Source of the DNA: Nemania diffusa
Taxonomy: Eukaryota > Ascomycota > Sordariomycetes > Xylariales > Xylariaceae
Direction of reading: 5' to 3'
Assembly: GCA_038501195.1 (NCBI GenBank)
Contig: JBBPUQ010000007.1
Span: 4,317,501 to 4,381,500, forward strand
Length of the DNA stretch: 64,000 nucleotides
Shown here: positions 52,788 to 62,127 of the stretch, one piece after another
Layout: each line of letters begins with the position of its first letter
Position numbering within the stretch: the stretch's first letter is position 1
Program-made: the position numbers and the translations under genes
The notes under the pieces: model-generated
Told to the model about the DNA's origin: nothing
Databases searched by the model: none
The model's input: only the letters and a program-made list of their open reading frames with translations

Positions 52788-53097
52788 TATAATAAATGTA
52801 ATATTAGCAATAAATTTAAAAACTAAATAATATTATATATTTTAAAAAAAAAACTAAAGTTAAAAAAACTAAAAAACAAATCTAACTTTTTTAGTTAAAT
52901 CAACATATTTATATAAATGCTTTTTTATTTATTATTTTTACTTTTTTATATTTACTATTTTATTTAACTTTTAATAAGTTTATTATTTTAAGTAAATAAT
53001 AAAATCTATTTAGTTATTTTAGTTATTTACTAGCTATATTATATATATTAACTACTTTTAAAATTTATTTGTTTAAATATAAATATAGTTTATAATA
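52788..53097. repeat. 3' LTR of A2
   Basis: 310 bp, starting TATAATAAATGTAATATTAG (TG start mutated to TA). It is followed by TTAAT, the same five bases that precede 38,725. Confidence 0.85.
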
Positions 53098-53102
53098 TTA
53101 AT

Positions 53103-54251
53103 TTTTAAATTTATAAACTAATTATTAAAAATTATTTTAAAAAAAAAATATTAATATAATTATTAAAAATAATAATTTATTTTATATATTATATAAAAAA
53201 AGCTATTTTAAAAATTAATATTTAATTATAACTTTTTTTAAAATATTTATAAATTTTTTTTTTTTTTAAATTATTAAATTTATTTAATTTTTTTTTTAAA
53301 GTTTTTTTTTATTTTAAAATTTTTTAATTTTATTAAAAATTTTGCTTAAATTTTTTTTAGTTTTTTATTATTAAAAATAATAGTAAAAAAGCTTTTTATT
53401 ACTTTTTTAATTTTTTATAAAAACTTTTAATAAAATATATATTTTTAAAGTTTTATTTTAATTTTTTTATATATTATTTTTTTATTTTATATAACTTTTA
53501 AATAGTTAATTATTAAAACAGTTATTTATTTAAATAAAATTATTAAAAAAGTTTTTTTTAAATCAATTATTATAAAATAAATATTTTTAAAATTAAAGTT
53601 ATTATATTTAATAGTTTTATTTATTATATTTATTTAAAAAAAAACTTAAATTAATAAATTTTTAAATATTTTTTTAAAAAACTTTTTTATTAAAGTTATA
53701 TATTTTTTTTATAAATTAATTTAAAAAAAAATATTATATAGCATTTTATTTTTTATAAAAAATTATATTATTAATTAATAATTTTTTCATTTTTTATAAT
53801 AATATATTTATATTTTAAAAAAATAATAAAAATTATTTATTTTTGTAGTTTTTTTATTTAATAATAATATTTATTATATTTTTTATTTATATAAATATAA
53901 ATATTTTATTTAATATTAAAAACTATTTTTTTTTTAATTATAAAATTTATAATTTTTATAATAAATTTATTATTGCTTTTTTTTATTTATAAAATTATAA
54001 ATAAAACTTTTTATATTAATTTAAATTAATTTATAAAATTATAAAAATAATTAATAAAATTAAATTTTAAAAATTTTATAATTTAAAAAGTTTTATTTTT
54101 ATATTAAATAAACTTTTTAATTTTTAATTATAATATTTTTATTAAAAACTTTTTATTTTATTTAATTAATTAAACTATTATTTTATTATAAATAATTTTA
54201 ATTTTAAGCTTAAAAAATATATAAAATTTTTAATTATTAAAAATAAACTTT
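53103..54251. repeat. Interior of D, last segment
   Basis: A+T-saturated, with no open frame of interest. It runs into the right terminal repeat of D. Confidence 0.55.
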
Positions 54252-54437
54252 TTAAATTAATTAAATTAATTAATATAATTATTATTATTATATATTACTG
54301 CTATTTTAAGAGATTTTTTTTTAGCATATAAAATAAATACATAAATAAAACCCCTTGAAACAAAAGGTACCCCTTTCTGGTTAGAGCTTTCTAGTACCTA
54401 AAATACAGGGCCTAATTTACCCTCTATATATCTAACA
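54252..54437. repeat. Right terminal repeat of D (inner half mutated, outer half intact)
   Basis: From about 54,350 to the end it has normal G+C (for example CCCCTTGAAACA and CTATATATCTAACA). The first 90 bases carry A where the left copy has G. It marks the abrupt right edge of the A+T block. Confidence 0.85.
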
Positions 54438-54575
54438 GTTTCTGTCTCGACATGCTTTCTACTCTCAGTAATCCTTACAAACATGTAGTAGTTAAAGCCT
54501 AGTAAATGCTAAGCAACTGTCTTCACCTGTAATGCTTTCGAGACTTGGTAATGGTTGCTGCAATGCTTACAGATA

Positions 54576-54595
54576 CCCCCCCCGGGGCACTAAGG
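54576..54595 (-). repeat. Right terminal inverted repeat of element E
   Basis: CCCCCCCCGGGGCACTAAGG, followed by TA; inverted match to 19,564-19,583 with one mismatch. Confidence 0.7.
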
Positions 54596-54597
54596 TA

Positions 54598-56750
54598 TGT
54601 ATATATGTAGGTAAGAGCGAGCTACTGCTGTAGATGGTACCTGAGGTACTTACTGTAGATAATCAGAATGTGACATTCTCTCTTAAGTCTAGGGGGCAGG
54701 TGCAAGTGATATAATTTAGAAGGCGAGAAGGAAGAAGTGAGTCCTGCAATAGAAGGTACATAGGTAGGTACCTTAGGTATCCCTACATGACCAGATTAGG
54801 TAATCCAATCGCATTTGTGTATATGGTTATGTGCATATGTAGTCCCCCTTTTCCTCATGTTATGTACTATGCTGCCGAGTTCCGATACAACATCAACTAT
54901 CTAAGTACCAGGTAGGTAGGGAGGTACTTGCTTGCCCGGTATTTCTTTCCAGTCTACGTCTATGTACGTAGATAATATGTAGGTAGGTAGTCCTTCATCA
55001 ATAGGTGTCGCGTACAATATATACCGTTAGCCACCAAGGTGGACTAACGGCGTCGTTTTTCCTCCGTCACAATAGGTATGCGGGAAAGAAAGAAAAACTT
55101 GGAGAGCTCGCGACTCTCATCGCATAAGGAGGATAAAGGAATCAAAAACATACCCTACACCGTTTTCTACCTAGTATGCTCCTCACCATGCACCTAGTCC
55201 CTAGTACTAATATGACTGGGTTTCGCATGCGTGGTCCTACCTATACCGAAGTGTTTGCGACGAGCAGTTCATGAGATATTCCGTGAGAAGAACCGTGCCT
55301 AATTCCTTCCGTAGCTCTGGTAAGTGCTACTGAAGTGACGAGAGGCCTACCGATCTCACACTTAGGAATAATTGAAGATAATATGTGAGCCCGCTGACGA
55401 GTGACACTAGCATATATCTAGATGGTGTGGCCATTGAGAAATATTTCTGGAGCTGCGTAGATGGTGCTTTGGTTTTCGTGTGCGTAAACTCCCCTGACAG
55501 CTTTCACACCACCTCCCTAACTACCAAGTTAGTCAAGTATCAATAAGTACACTTAGGTATTATCAAGAACAATAACGGTAAGAGAATATTACTACATGCA
55601 TTACAGAAGATGGGAGTGGGTCATCGAAGATCCCATAACAGTGCATTTCCTCTTTCTTGAGCGAACATGTATGTTTTCACTATGTTTGATGTGTTGTATC
55701 CGGTATATGTTTGGTTCAGGCTAGATTCGTGCAAGTGTAGACGCAGCAAGACACGAGCGGGCGAGCTTCTTGAACTATCTGGCTTATATCGTTAGCCTTG
55801 GAGTCTCGTGAGAAGTTATGCTATTCAATACCTAGTCTCGTAGTCGTCATTGCAGAGTTGTTTTCGATGTGTCGTCCCAGCATACATTTTAACGGCCAGA
55901 CATTCGGCTTGTAGTAGTTATACTAGGTTCATTTGCCGTTGATTGAATGCTGTTGACCACGCTGATGTAATATGTGTGGAAACCGGAACGAAGCAAGCAA
56001 GGTAAGCAGGCATTGCCCAAATGACCTATCCTACTGATACGCCGCTGCAAGTAACACATGGAGTGGCGTGGCTGGCTATACATGATGCATCTAATTAGAG
56101 TGATAGCATCAGTCACAGCCCCATCAGATTTTATTATTGCGATTTCCAAGTTCCTAGGCTTATACTAGAATGATGGATTTGCGGCGGGTTTAATTGTTGG
56201 TATGGCAATTTCAGTATAGTTATCAATATCGCTATCTTATGCAAGTTGCTTGGAACTCTTCTGCCAGCTGATTCAACTAGCATCCCTTATCAGGGGTATC
56301 TATGAAATGACCGTATCGCTCCTCACTCTGCCGGAGAGCCGGCGTACCTTGTCTGTCTAACTCTAACATCCAATCACAGAGCAAAAAACGTCCCATTGTC
56401 TTTGCCGCATTTGAGAAATGTCCAGCGCTCCAATGCAATTGTAGGAAATGATCTCACCCAGCCCCCAACTAGTTAAGGAAGATGACTGCTCGCGTAGACA
56501 AATCGAAACGTTGATCGAATAGGCTTACGTCTAATAAATTGGGAACAATCATTATGACGAGTTTTGAAGTATTGCTTAGATAGTGACAGATCCCTTACGG
56601 TTGCGCCCTGTAATTATGATTGCTCCCTTTCTTGATAAAAGCCATCTACGTCCCTTGACACTAAGCGTCTGGTTTCGAAGCTTAAATAGCCCCCTTCCCC
56701 CCCCCTCCCCTCCCCCCCCTTTTTTTCTTTGGACTCTAAGAAAACCCCAC
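54598..56750. other. Intergenic region right of element E
   Basis: Normal base composition with dispersed CCTAGG/GGTAGGTAGG tracts, especially 54,590-54,990. A hairpin lies at 55,024-55,050 and an almost pure C/T tract at about 56,690-56,728. Open frames (for example 55,889-56,149 minus) have no recognisable content. I see no gene. Confidence 0.5.
55024..55050. repeat. Strong hairpin
   Basis: CCGTTAG + CCACC, a 2-nt loop, then GGTGG + A + CTAACGG. This is a 12-bp stem with a single unpaired A. It lies in otherwise featureless sequence; function unknown. Confidence 0.6.
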
Positions 56751-56751
56751 C

Positions 56752-57624
56752 TGATAAAAAAAAGAAAGCTCTAGAGTGAAGTGGGGGAAAGCTGATACAG
56801 CCGAACGAGTTTTACATCGCCTCGAATCGATTCGACCGTGATTTCGTGAGAGCCTCTTCAATTAAGGTCTCACCAGCTCAGCGCCATTATACGTTTTCAT
56901 CTCGATACCGACGCATTGGTTCTATCGGTTACCTTGAGGTCTATGCTTCTACTTCCTCAGTGCGGCAGCCGTCACACAAGCGCGCGTAACAATTCTGGCA
57001 CGATTCAGTTGTTTCCAGGACTGGTTCGCCAACTACACAACAAGCACAGATCCTCGCCATTCACATCGATATGCATGACCCAGCGTATATACGTTTTCAT
57101 CTCGATATCGACGCATTGGTTCTGTTGGTTACCTTGAGGTCTATGCCTCTACTTCCTCAGTGCGGCAGTCGTCACACAAGCGCCTGTAACAATTCTGGCA
57201 TGATGCAGTTGTTTCTAGAAAATAAGGACCATCTTCGCATTGGCACTTGGTCTGTTAGTATAGGTCACACAATAAGCACAGATCCTCGCTATTCACATCG
57301 ATATGCATGACCCAGCATATATACGTTTTCATCTCGATACCGACGCCCGCCCAGGCAGACTCTACCAATTGTATATGATATTAATCCCATACAGTACTGT
57401 CGTTTATACCTTCATAATATTTACTTGTTGTCCGATTTGCCGGTATTAGTGAATTAACACTACCGAACAACGCCCGGTATCCCTCTGTATAGCCTGACCC
57501 AGCTCTAGACGACCCGCCCAGGCAGACCCCCCCGATCGTATATGTCGCCTCGTTTAGATAGCGACGCATCGTTTCTGTTGGTTGAGCGGCGTGTTCTACC
57601 CGCTGGCCTTGAGTGTTGGTCCTA
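56752..57624 (-). repeat. Dispersed repeat R, copy R2, with internal tandem duplication
   Basis: Inverted relative to R1 (9,776-10,394) and longer, 873 against 619 bp. The extra length is an internal expansion: the word ACGTTTTCATCTCGATA starts at 56,891, 57,091 and 57,323, giving units of 200 and 232 bp (each with ACTTCCTCAGTGCGGCAG and TCACATCGATATGCATGACC). A GCCCGCCCAGGCAGAC block also occurs twice (about 57,346 and 57,512). The 62-residue frame at 57,381-57,569 mirrors the one in R1. Identity is unclear; it is not A+T-mutated. Confidence 0.75.
56891..57340. repeat. Tandem repeat inside R2 (two long units plus a partial third)
   Basis: Unit 1 starts at 56,891, unit 2 at 57,091 and the partial third at 57,323. 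Unit 2 is 32 bp longer because of an insertion around 57,220-57,260. Open frames across it (56,916-57,310) repeat the same peptide (TLRSMLLLPQCGSRHTSARNN) and look incidental. Confidence 0.85.
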
Positions 57625-57673
57625 GCATATCTTCATCCAACCATTTTAAATAACCAACAAACAAATCTCCGAG

Positions 57674-57717
57674 ATGCTGTCTTCAAAGTCCAACGCTACT
57701 ATGCACAAAAATCTTAG
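57674..57717 (+). pseudogene. Second copy of the orphan 44-nt first exon
   Basis: The start codon lies in CTCCGAGATG, and 44 nt later comes a GTATAT donor-like site, exactly as at 9,614-9,657. The peptide would be MLSSKSNATMHKNL. Six of 15 codons match the first copy in amino acid, and the upstream leader (AACAAACAAATCTCCGAG) is also similar. No downstream exon is recognised. It lies 50 bp from R2 but on the opposite strand to it, whereas the first copy is on the same strand as R1. Confidence 0.4.
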
Positions 57718-58794
57718 GTATATAACAAAACTCTGGGTATGATTGGCGGGGTCATTTTAAAGGGGGGGCAAGGGGGGTGACGGAAGAATGGTATAGCAAA
57801 TCTTAAATATCAGCGGGTTATAACGCGCGTGCGTAGTGGATGCTCACTTAACACGCTTTGGGTAGCGGTTGTTGTCCTCGCTTGTACGCTTCCTCGAGCT
57901 CGCCGCAGGTTTAGATTCAGATCTCAAACTTGTGCTGTGTAGACGAGAGATGATCTCTTTTAGTTTACCGAGATAAAATGGAGAAATGTTGGTATTAGCG
58001 ATGCAGAGATTTTGAACTTGTGCTATATAAACAAAAGATGATCTCTTTTAGTTTACTGAGATAAGATGGAGGAATGTTGGTATTAGCGATGTAGATCATA
58101 TTAGATGGCATAATAGCAAGTCTTGAATATTAGATCACATTAGATGGCAAAGCTCAAGCATTAGAGTTGCTTTGTTCTTTTGGTTTTTTTTTTAATATAA
58201 AAGCTAAAATAGCCACCCCCCTCGCGAGCCACCTGGTGCAAGTTTTACATATAAATTAAAATATACGCCAATAAGGTTAGAAGTTGGAGAAAATTAGGGG
58301 AATTAAGCCACTAGCGTTATAAATTATAGAAAAAAATTAACAATAACGGTAACAATTTGCTTTTAAAAGCTACATTTTAAAAAGCAATTTACATAGTTAC
58401 AGTAAATAAGCTGAGGTTGCGACTGACTAAGCCTTACCGTAGACTATATAAACCTATATAAAATACTAAGCTGTCACCTCGATTATTCTCGCGTTCCTTT
58501 TATAGGTCGGCTAACCCTACGGTGTGGGTCGTAAAAAAACCAGCTTTGTTACAAAATTGAAAAAAAAAAAAAAAAAAACTTAAAAATTTTATAGTTATAA
58601 TGTAATAGTTAATGTAATAGCTAATGCAAAGGCTGTGCAGTTACTTAAGCTCTTTTGTCAAGATCCAAAGGCTAGAATCCAAGAGAGTACTGGGATACTT
58701 GTACATAAAAAGTTTCAATTCTGAATTGTTAAATATCATATTATTGTTTTTTTGAATTAAATGCTGGCTGGGGGTATCTTTATCGTTTTTCATA
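57718..58794. other. Region between R2 and the PPR-like gene
   Basis: Holds an 88-bp tandem duplication (57,929-58,104) and a moderately A+T-rich stretch (about 58,180-58,650) with a GCTTTTAAAAGC palindrome near 58,350 and about 19 A in a row near 58,560. No gene is seen. The A+T-rich part could be a small, lightly mutated repeat fragment. Confidence 0.5.
57929..58104. repeat. 88-bp tandem duplication
   Basis: Unit 1 (57,929-58,016) and unit 2 (58,017-58,104) share GATGATCTCTTTTAGTTTAC and ATGTTGGTATTAGCGATG. Most of the differences I see are transitions. Confidence 0.85.
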
Positions 58795-61494
58795 TTAATC
58801 AATATATATTTCATCCACGATTACCGAGTCTTCTTTACGCGGGTTCTTCTGATATGATCGGGCTAGAATCCTACGCTGGAGAGTTTCTGAGCCACGTGCA
58901 TCGGCATGAACGTAGTCCTCGACTTCTTGTGGTGTGGGCCACCTCCAATATCCGCCCTCCGCAATGAGGCGTTCCATGCGATCAGCGAGCGCCTGCTGAA
59001 CATCTTCGTCGAGTGTTGGGCTGGCGAACGCGTGAAATGCACAAAACGTCTTAGCGATCATCGCCTCACCGCGAGTGGGTAAGCGACAAGCCTCCTCATA
59101 TACGAACTCGTAGTTGTCCATCATCCAGAATACTAACTTCACCATCTCCTCTTTCGCTTCTAAAAACGCAAGAGTCCGCATGTATGTGTGTAGATGGGGT
59201 GGGCCCAATGGAAATTGAAACTGCGGTATTGGTAACGACGTTGGCATATCCTCAACAATCGGTGTTGTTAATTGCGAAAATATCGAAGTGGTTAAGGATA
59301 TCATATCTTGTGGATGCGGTAATAGGGGAGCCTCAGCACGCGCTGTCTCGGGTAGTGACCTAAGCCTCGATAGCGACGCCTTCTGAATGGCACGACAAAG
59401 TAGGATAAATAACTCGGCATCCGTTCCTATACAATCGCGCGCGGACTGAAAAACTTTCATGAATAGTGTTAGAGCTTCCAGGTCGTTGTCTGAGACCGGC
59501 CCGTCTTTAATAGCTATATGAGGGCGTGCTAATGCTCGTAATATTGAATGCCAAGGGGGCCGAAAAGTTGTGGCTTCAACCGTGTTTGGGCGAAGTCTCG
59601 CCCGAACGAGCGCAATCGCATGGCGGATGGGCTGCAGTTCGTCATGAGAAAGACTTTCGCGCCCTCTACGATTAGGCTGCAGCCTGCAGAGCAGTTGGAT
59701 GTAGCTGCTGAAGGCTACAAGCGATAGTTTCTGAAGAGTTGAAAAGGATGGCTGGTTTAACGGAGAAATCGACTGGATAGTATCAGAGGGAATGCCACTT
59801 TCTTGGAGATAGCGTAGTCCTTCCTCGATTGATTTGGCATGAATGACGAGGCTATGGAGACCATGGCCCCGTGGCTTGATGCCGTAGTTGGTCATTTCAG
59901 CATGCAATTCGGACACTGTCGGTGGAGATAGTCGAGCTAATTCATACCGGCTATAGTTGGCATCGTGCACCGGAAACGACTCTCTCGAGTCGCCAGGTAA
60001 CAGATCTGAGGCTGAGTCCGGGTCCACGGGGATCGCTTGCAGCTTAACAAACATTTCATTGTAAACTTGAAAATTGGGTGGCAGCCCAGACTTTTCAGCA
60101 ATCATGTTGAAAGCCCTCCAGGCCTCCTGCGCATTGCGAGTGGCCCTGACATTCGCAGCCCAATTAGAATAGACGTTCAATTCTTCCGCTTCATCTGCCC
60201 ACTGCCTGGGTGGGCGGCTGCGAGTCTGGATGGTAGGAGAACCCTCACCCATGCCACCCAAGGCATTCAGCGCTCGATCGTAATCATCTTCAGGATAACC
60301 AGCTTCTTGCATGAGAACGCCAGCTTTCACGCTGCGCGACATATCATCTTCGGCAGTCCGCTTTGTATCTCTTGCATCAAAATCCTGTTTATAGGGCGGC
60401 CATGACTTTGTATATCGTAAGGCAACTCCCCTCTCCTTGGCTGACTTCCTCAATCCGACGAGCACCTCGCGAATAGCCTGGTAGCTTGCTTTGTTAATAA
60501 TCAACGAGCGCGGCAGACCATCTGACATGGCCAAAAGAACTTTTTGTGCTCTCCAGTTAAACTCCATGTTCGCAAGCGGCTGGTCGGATGATAACCTTTT
60601 AAGGTAGAAGAGAGCGCCGTTATAGACGATACATTGATCATAGTAGTCGGTTCTATGATGCTTATGATGGGGATCGTGTGGAATAGATTTGATATAATCT
60701 ACTACAAGACGGGCAACACTGATAATGTAACGAGGATGGGTAGTCTGGGCATGGTAGATCAGACGGCGCATGAGAATGCGGAATTGCGTCACGGTGAGAA
60801 TCAGCCTCGGGTTGCGTCGAGCCTTGGACGATGGGATTGTGGTGGCAAAATGATGCCTCGAGGCATACCGAATCAGGAGGGACAGGGACTCGGGTTTCCG
60901 ATAGGTCTCATTATTTCTGAGCAGGAAGAGCAAGAGAAATATAGGTTTGGGATGGTCGGTAGAGAGGAGGCGTTCCACGCGAACATCCCCGTCCTCCCCA
61001 GAGATGATCCATACCCAGTGGTCGAGCTGGTCCTTCGACCAACCCCTCCCGGCTAGACTGTTCAAGGTATCTGTCCACTCGGCCTGCGTCTTGGAGGCGA
61101 CGATAGCGGCCAGTTCCTTCTCCGACGACAGGTCTTGCTTTGCCAGCAGGGTCTGGAAGGTGAGGATGGGGAGACGTCCGCTTCGCAAAGTGGCGGCCAG
61201 GCGAAAGGGACCCCGATACCTTGATTTCTGGTGTTCATTCTTTGCCCGCAGACGTAGTGCCAATATGCGGTTCGGGGAAAGGCGAAGGCGAGGAAACTGA
61301 TGGGGCCTCGCGTTGGTGACTCGAGATAGGGTCTCGCTCCAGGCCTGCTTCGATGGCAGCAACCTATCCCTAATCACGGCCAGGCCCTTTTGCATGTCTG
61401 CTTTCCGGTGGAAGGGAACCTCGTCCAAGACGGATTCGGCCGGAGCTACTATACAATTCACATTGAGAACTAGTGACGGATTAGCTGGAAGCAT
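58795..61494 (-). CDS. PPR-like protein, probably mitochondrial
   Basis: A single open frame of 899 residues without introns. Helix-turn-helix segments typical of pentatricopeptide repeats are visible at about 450-485 (NAQEAWRAFNMIAEKSGLPP...YNEMF), 525-570 (SELHAEMTNYGIKPRGHGLH...) and 768-797 (MRTLAFLEAKEEMVKLVFWM). PPR proteins bind organelle RNA and act in processing or translation; fungal examples include Cya5/Pet309-type factors, but I cannot assign this one to a named gene. The N-terminus (MLPANPSLVLNVN) is not a clear mitochondrial presequence. An in-frame TAG lies just upstream, so the start is either 61,494 or in an unseen upstream exon. The gene is divergent from the DUF155-family mitochondrial gene, sharing about 600 bp of promoter region. 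No sign of decay. Confidence 0.7.
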   Translation of the reverse strand: MLPANPSLVLNVNCIVAPAESVLDEVPFHRKADMQKGLAVIRDRLLPSKQAWSETLSRVTNARPHQFPRLRLSPNRILALRLRAKNEHQKSRYRGPFRLAATLRSGRLPILTFQTLLAKQDLSSEKELAAIVASKTQAEWTDTLNSLAGRGWSKDQLDHWVWIISGEDGDVRVERLLSTDHPKPIFLLLFLLRNNETYRKPESLSLLIRYASRHHFATTIPSSKARRNPRLILTVTQFRILMRRLIYHAQTTHPRYIISVARLVVDYIKSIPHDPHHKHHRTDYYDQCIVYNGALFYLKRLSSDQPLANMEFNWRAQKVLLAMSDGLPRSLIINKASYQAIREVLVGLRKSAKERGVALRYTKSWPPYKQDFDARDTKRTAEDDMSRSVKAGVLMQEAGYPEDDYDRALNALGGMGEGSPTIQTRSRPPRQWADEAEELNVYSNWAANVRATRNAQEAWRAFNMIAEKSGLPPNFQVYNEMFVKLQAIPVDPDSASDLLPGDSRESFPVHDANYSRYELARLSPPTVSELHAEMTNYGIKPRGHGLHSLVIHAKSIEEGLRYLQESGIPSDTIQSISPLNQPSFSTLQKLSLVAFSSYIQLLCRLQPNRRGRESLSHDELQPIRHAIALVRARLRPNTVEATTFRPPWHSILRALARPHIAIKDGPVSDNDLEALTLFMKVFQSARDCIGTDAELFILLCRAIQKASLSRLRSLPETARAEAPLLPHPQDMISLTTSIFSQLTTPIVEDMPTSLPIPQFQFPLGPPHLHTYMRTLAFLEAKEEMVKLVFWMMDNYEFVYEEACRLPTRGEAMIAKTFCAFHAFASPTLDEDVQQALADRMERLIAEGGYWRWPTPQEVEDYVHADARGSETLQRRILARSYQKNPRKEDSVIVDEIYID

Positions 61495-62099
61495 TTGAAG
61501 ATTAGGAGGCTAGGTAGTATGCTCCACCCTAGTTACCTACTCTACTATTTCAAGGCTGGCCACTATGATACTTTCTAGATACTGTTTCCCCCATCTTCAT
61601 TCGTACACAACGCTTTAGATTGATAAACGCAAACTCGATTCGAGAAATATAGCCAAAAAAAAAAACAACCTTGCGGGAGGGCTGCGGAGCCGGCATACCT
61701 AACCTGACGCTAGAAAAATAATCGATAAGCGATAAAATAGACGCGGGATTATGTAGATTACGCTAACCGTAATTTCTTGTACTTGCTTGGGTACTCTACT
61801 ACCTACCTACGTAACTAAATCTCCACAACTTGTGCATTATCGATAACGTTCTGCGATTGTCCTTATCACTTATCTCCGTCGTTTGTACGCATACTACAAC
61901 CCGGGGCAGGCAAATAGATTACCTGATAGAGGTGGGATTGACCTTGGAAGATACTTACTTTTCAACGCGAACGAGCGAGATCAAAATATTCGCAACCCTC
62001 CTTATTTTATTTTATTTTATTTTGCAGAGAGCCTCTCCCTAGATCCCTTTTCGACCCCGATTTCGCTTCTTCGGCTCAGATGGCCCCAATATTGACGCC
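61495..62099. promoter_or_regulatory. Divergent promoter region of two probable mitochondrial-protein genes
   Basis: 605 bp between the two start codons. It contains an A-run (about 61,655-61,664), a TTTTA repeat (about 62,003-62,022) on the side of the DUF155 gene, and an upstream ATG at 62,080. No convincing TATA box and no other gene. Confidence 0.5.
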
Positions 62100-62127
62100 A
62101 TGCGAATCCCTTTGCATAAACCCTTGA
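62080..62127 (+). promoter_or_regulatory. Short upstream open reading frame overlapping the DUF155 gene start
   Basis: The ATG at 62,080 opens a 15-codon frame (MAPILTPCESLCINP, stop at 62,125-62,127) in a different frame. It overlaps the main start at 62,100. If the transcript begins upstream of it, it could lower translation of the main frame or favour the in-frame Met17. Confidence 0.35.

Larger units (their letters stand above)
38725..53097. mobile_element. Element A2: second copy of retrotransposon A, split by element B
   Basis: The left LTR is 38,725-38,965 plus 46,208-46,276 (241 + 69 = 310 bp), interrupted by B and its duplicated TATTT. The right LTR is 52,788-53,097 (310 bp). The target duplication TTAAT (38,720-38,724 and 53,098-53,102) is perfect. 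Without B and one TATTT the element is 7,131 bp, against 7,144 for A1. The body aligns with A1 over its length in the same orientation. The internal frame at 48,057-48,296 is a low-complexity accident. It is saturated with A/T to a degree similar to A1. Confidence 0.85.
21473..54437. mobile_element. Element D: RIP-mutated LTR-type retrotransposon, host of the nested stack
   Basis: A terminal direct repeat (21,473-21,658 and 54,252-54,437, 186 bp each; ending TAACA at the right end) bounds the A+T block. Removing A1, C and A2(+B) with one copy of each target duplication leaves about 5.7 kb: 21,473-23,691, 30,841-31,490, 37,208-38,724 and 53,103-54,437. The interior is almost pure A+T; a hand count of 23,041-23,160 gives 5 G/C in 120 bases, though most of that sample is sequence of D only before A1. 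No protein domain survives. I found no target duplication (TCTAG before, GTTTC after), so ends may be off by a few bases or one end may have recombined. LTR identity rests on the direct repeat and size only. Confidence 0.65.
19564..54595. mobile_element. Element E: outer TIR element, probably a non-autonomous DNA transposon carrying inserted retrotransposons
   Basis: The left end CCTTAGCGCCCCGGGGGGGG (19,564-19,583) is matched by its reverse complement with one mismatch at 54,576-54,595. A TA dinucleotide abuts both ends (19,562-19,563 and 54,596-54,597), as in Tc1/mariner-type insertions. Inner similarity continues in inverted orientation: 54,438-54,575 resembles the reverse complement of about 19,584-19,790, for example TTTC(C/T)GTCT(G/C)GACATG(G/C)TTTCTAC. 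Without the retrotransposon stack E would be about 2.1 kb (19,564-21,472 plus 54,438-54,595). It encodes no transposase. Its arms keep normal G+C, unlike the block inside. The symmetrical flanks (CCTTA/TAAGG) and short TIR leave room for another explanation. Confidence 0.55.

Noticed and set aside
38725..53097. Assigning A to Copia or Gypsy and naming its coding strand
   Set aside because: No reverse transcriptase or integrase motif survives, and primer-binding and polypurine sites are erased by mutation. Strand skew alone is not enough.
21473..54437. Mitochondrial DNA insertion as the explanation of the A+T block
   Set aside because: No mitochondrial genes or tRNAs are seen. LTR pairs, target duplications and C-to-T/G-to-A differences between copies explain it as RIP-mutated retrotransposons.
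21473..54437. A 5-bp target duplication for element D
   Set aside because: Tested starts at 21,473, 21,479 and 21,495 against the base after 54,437 (GTTTC); none match, so no duplication is claimed.
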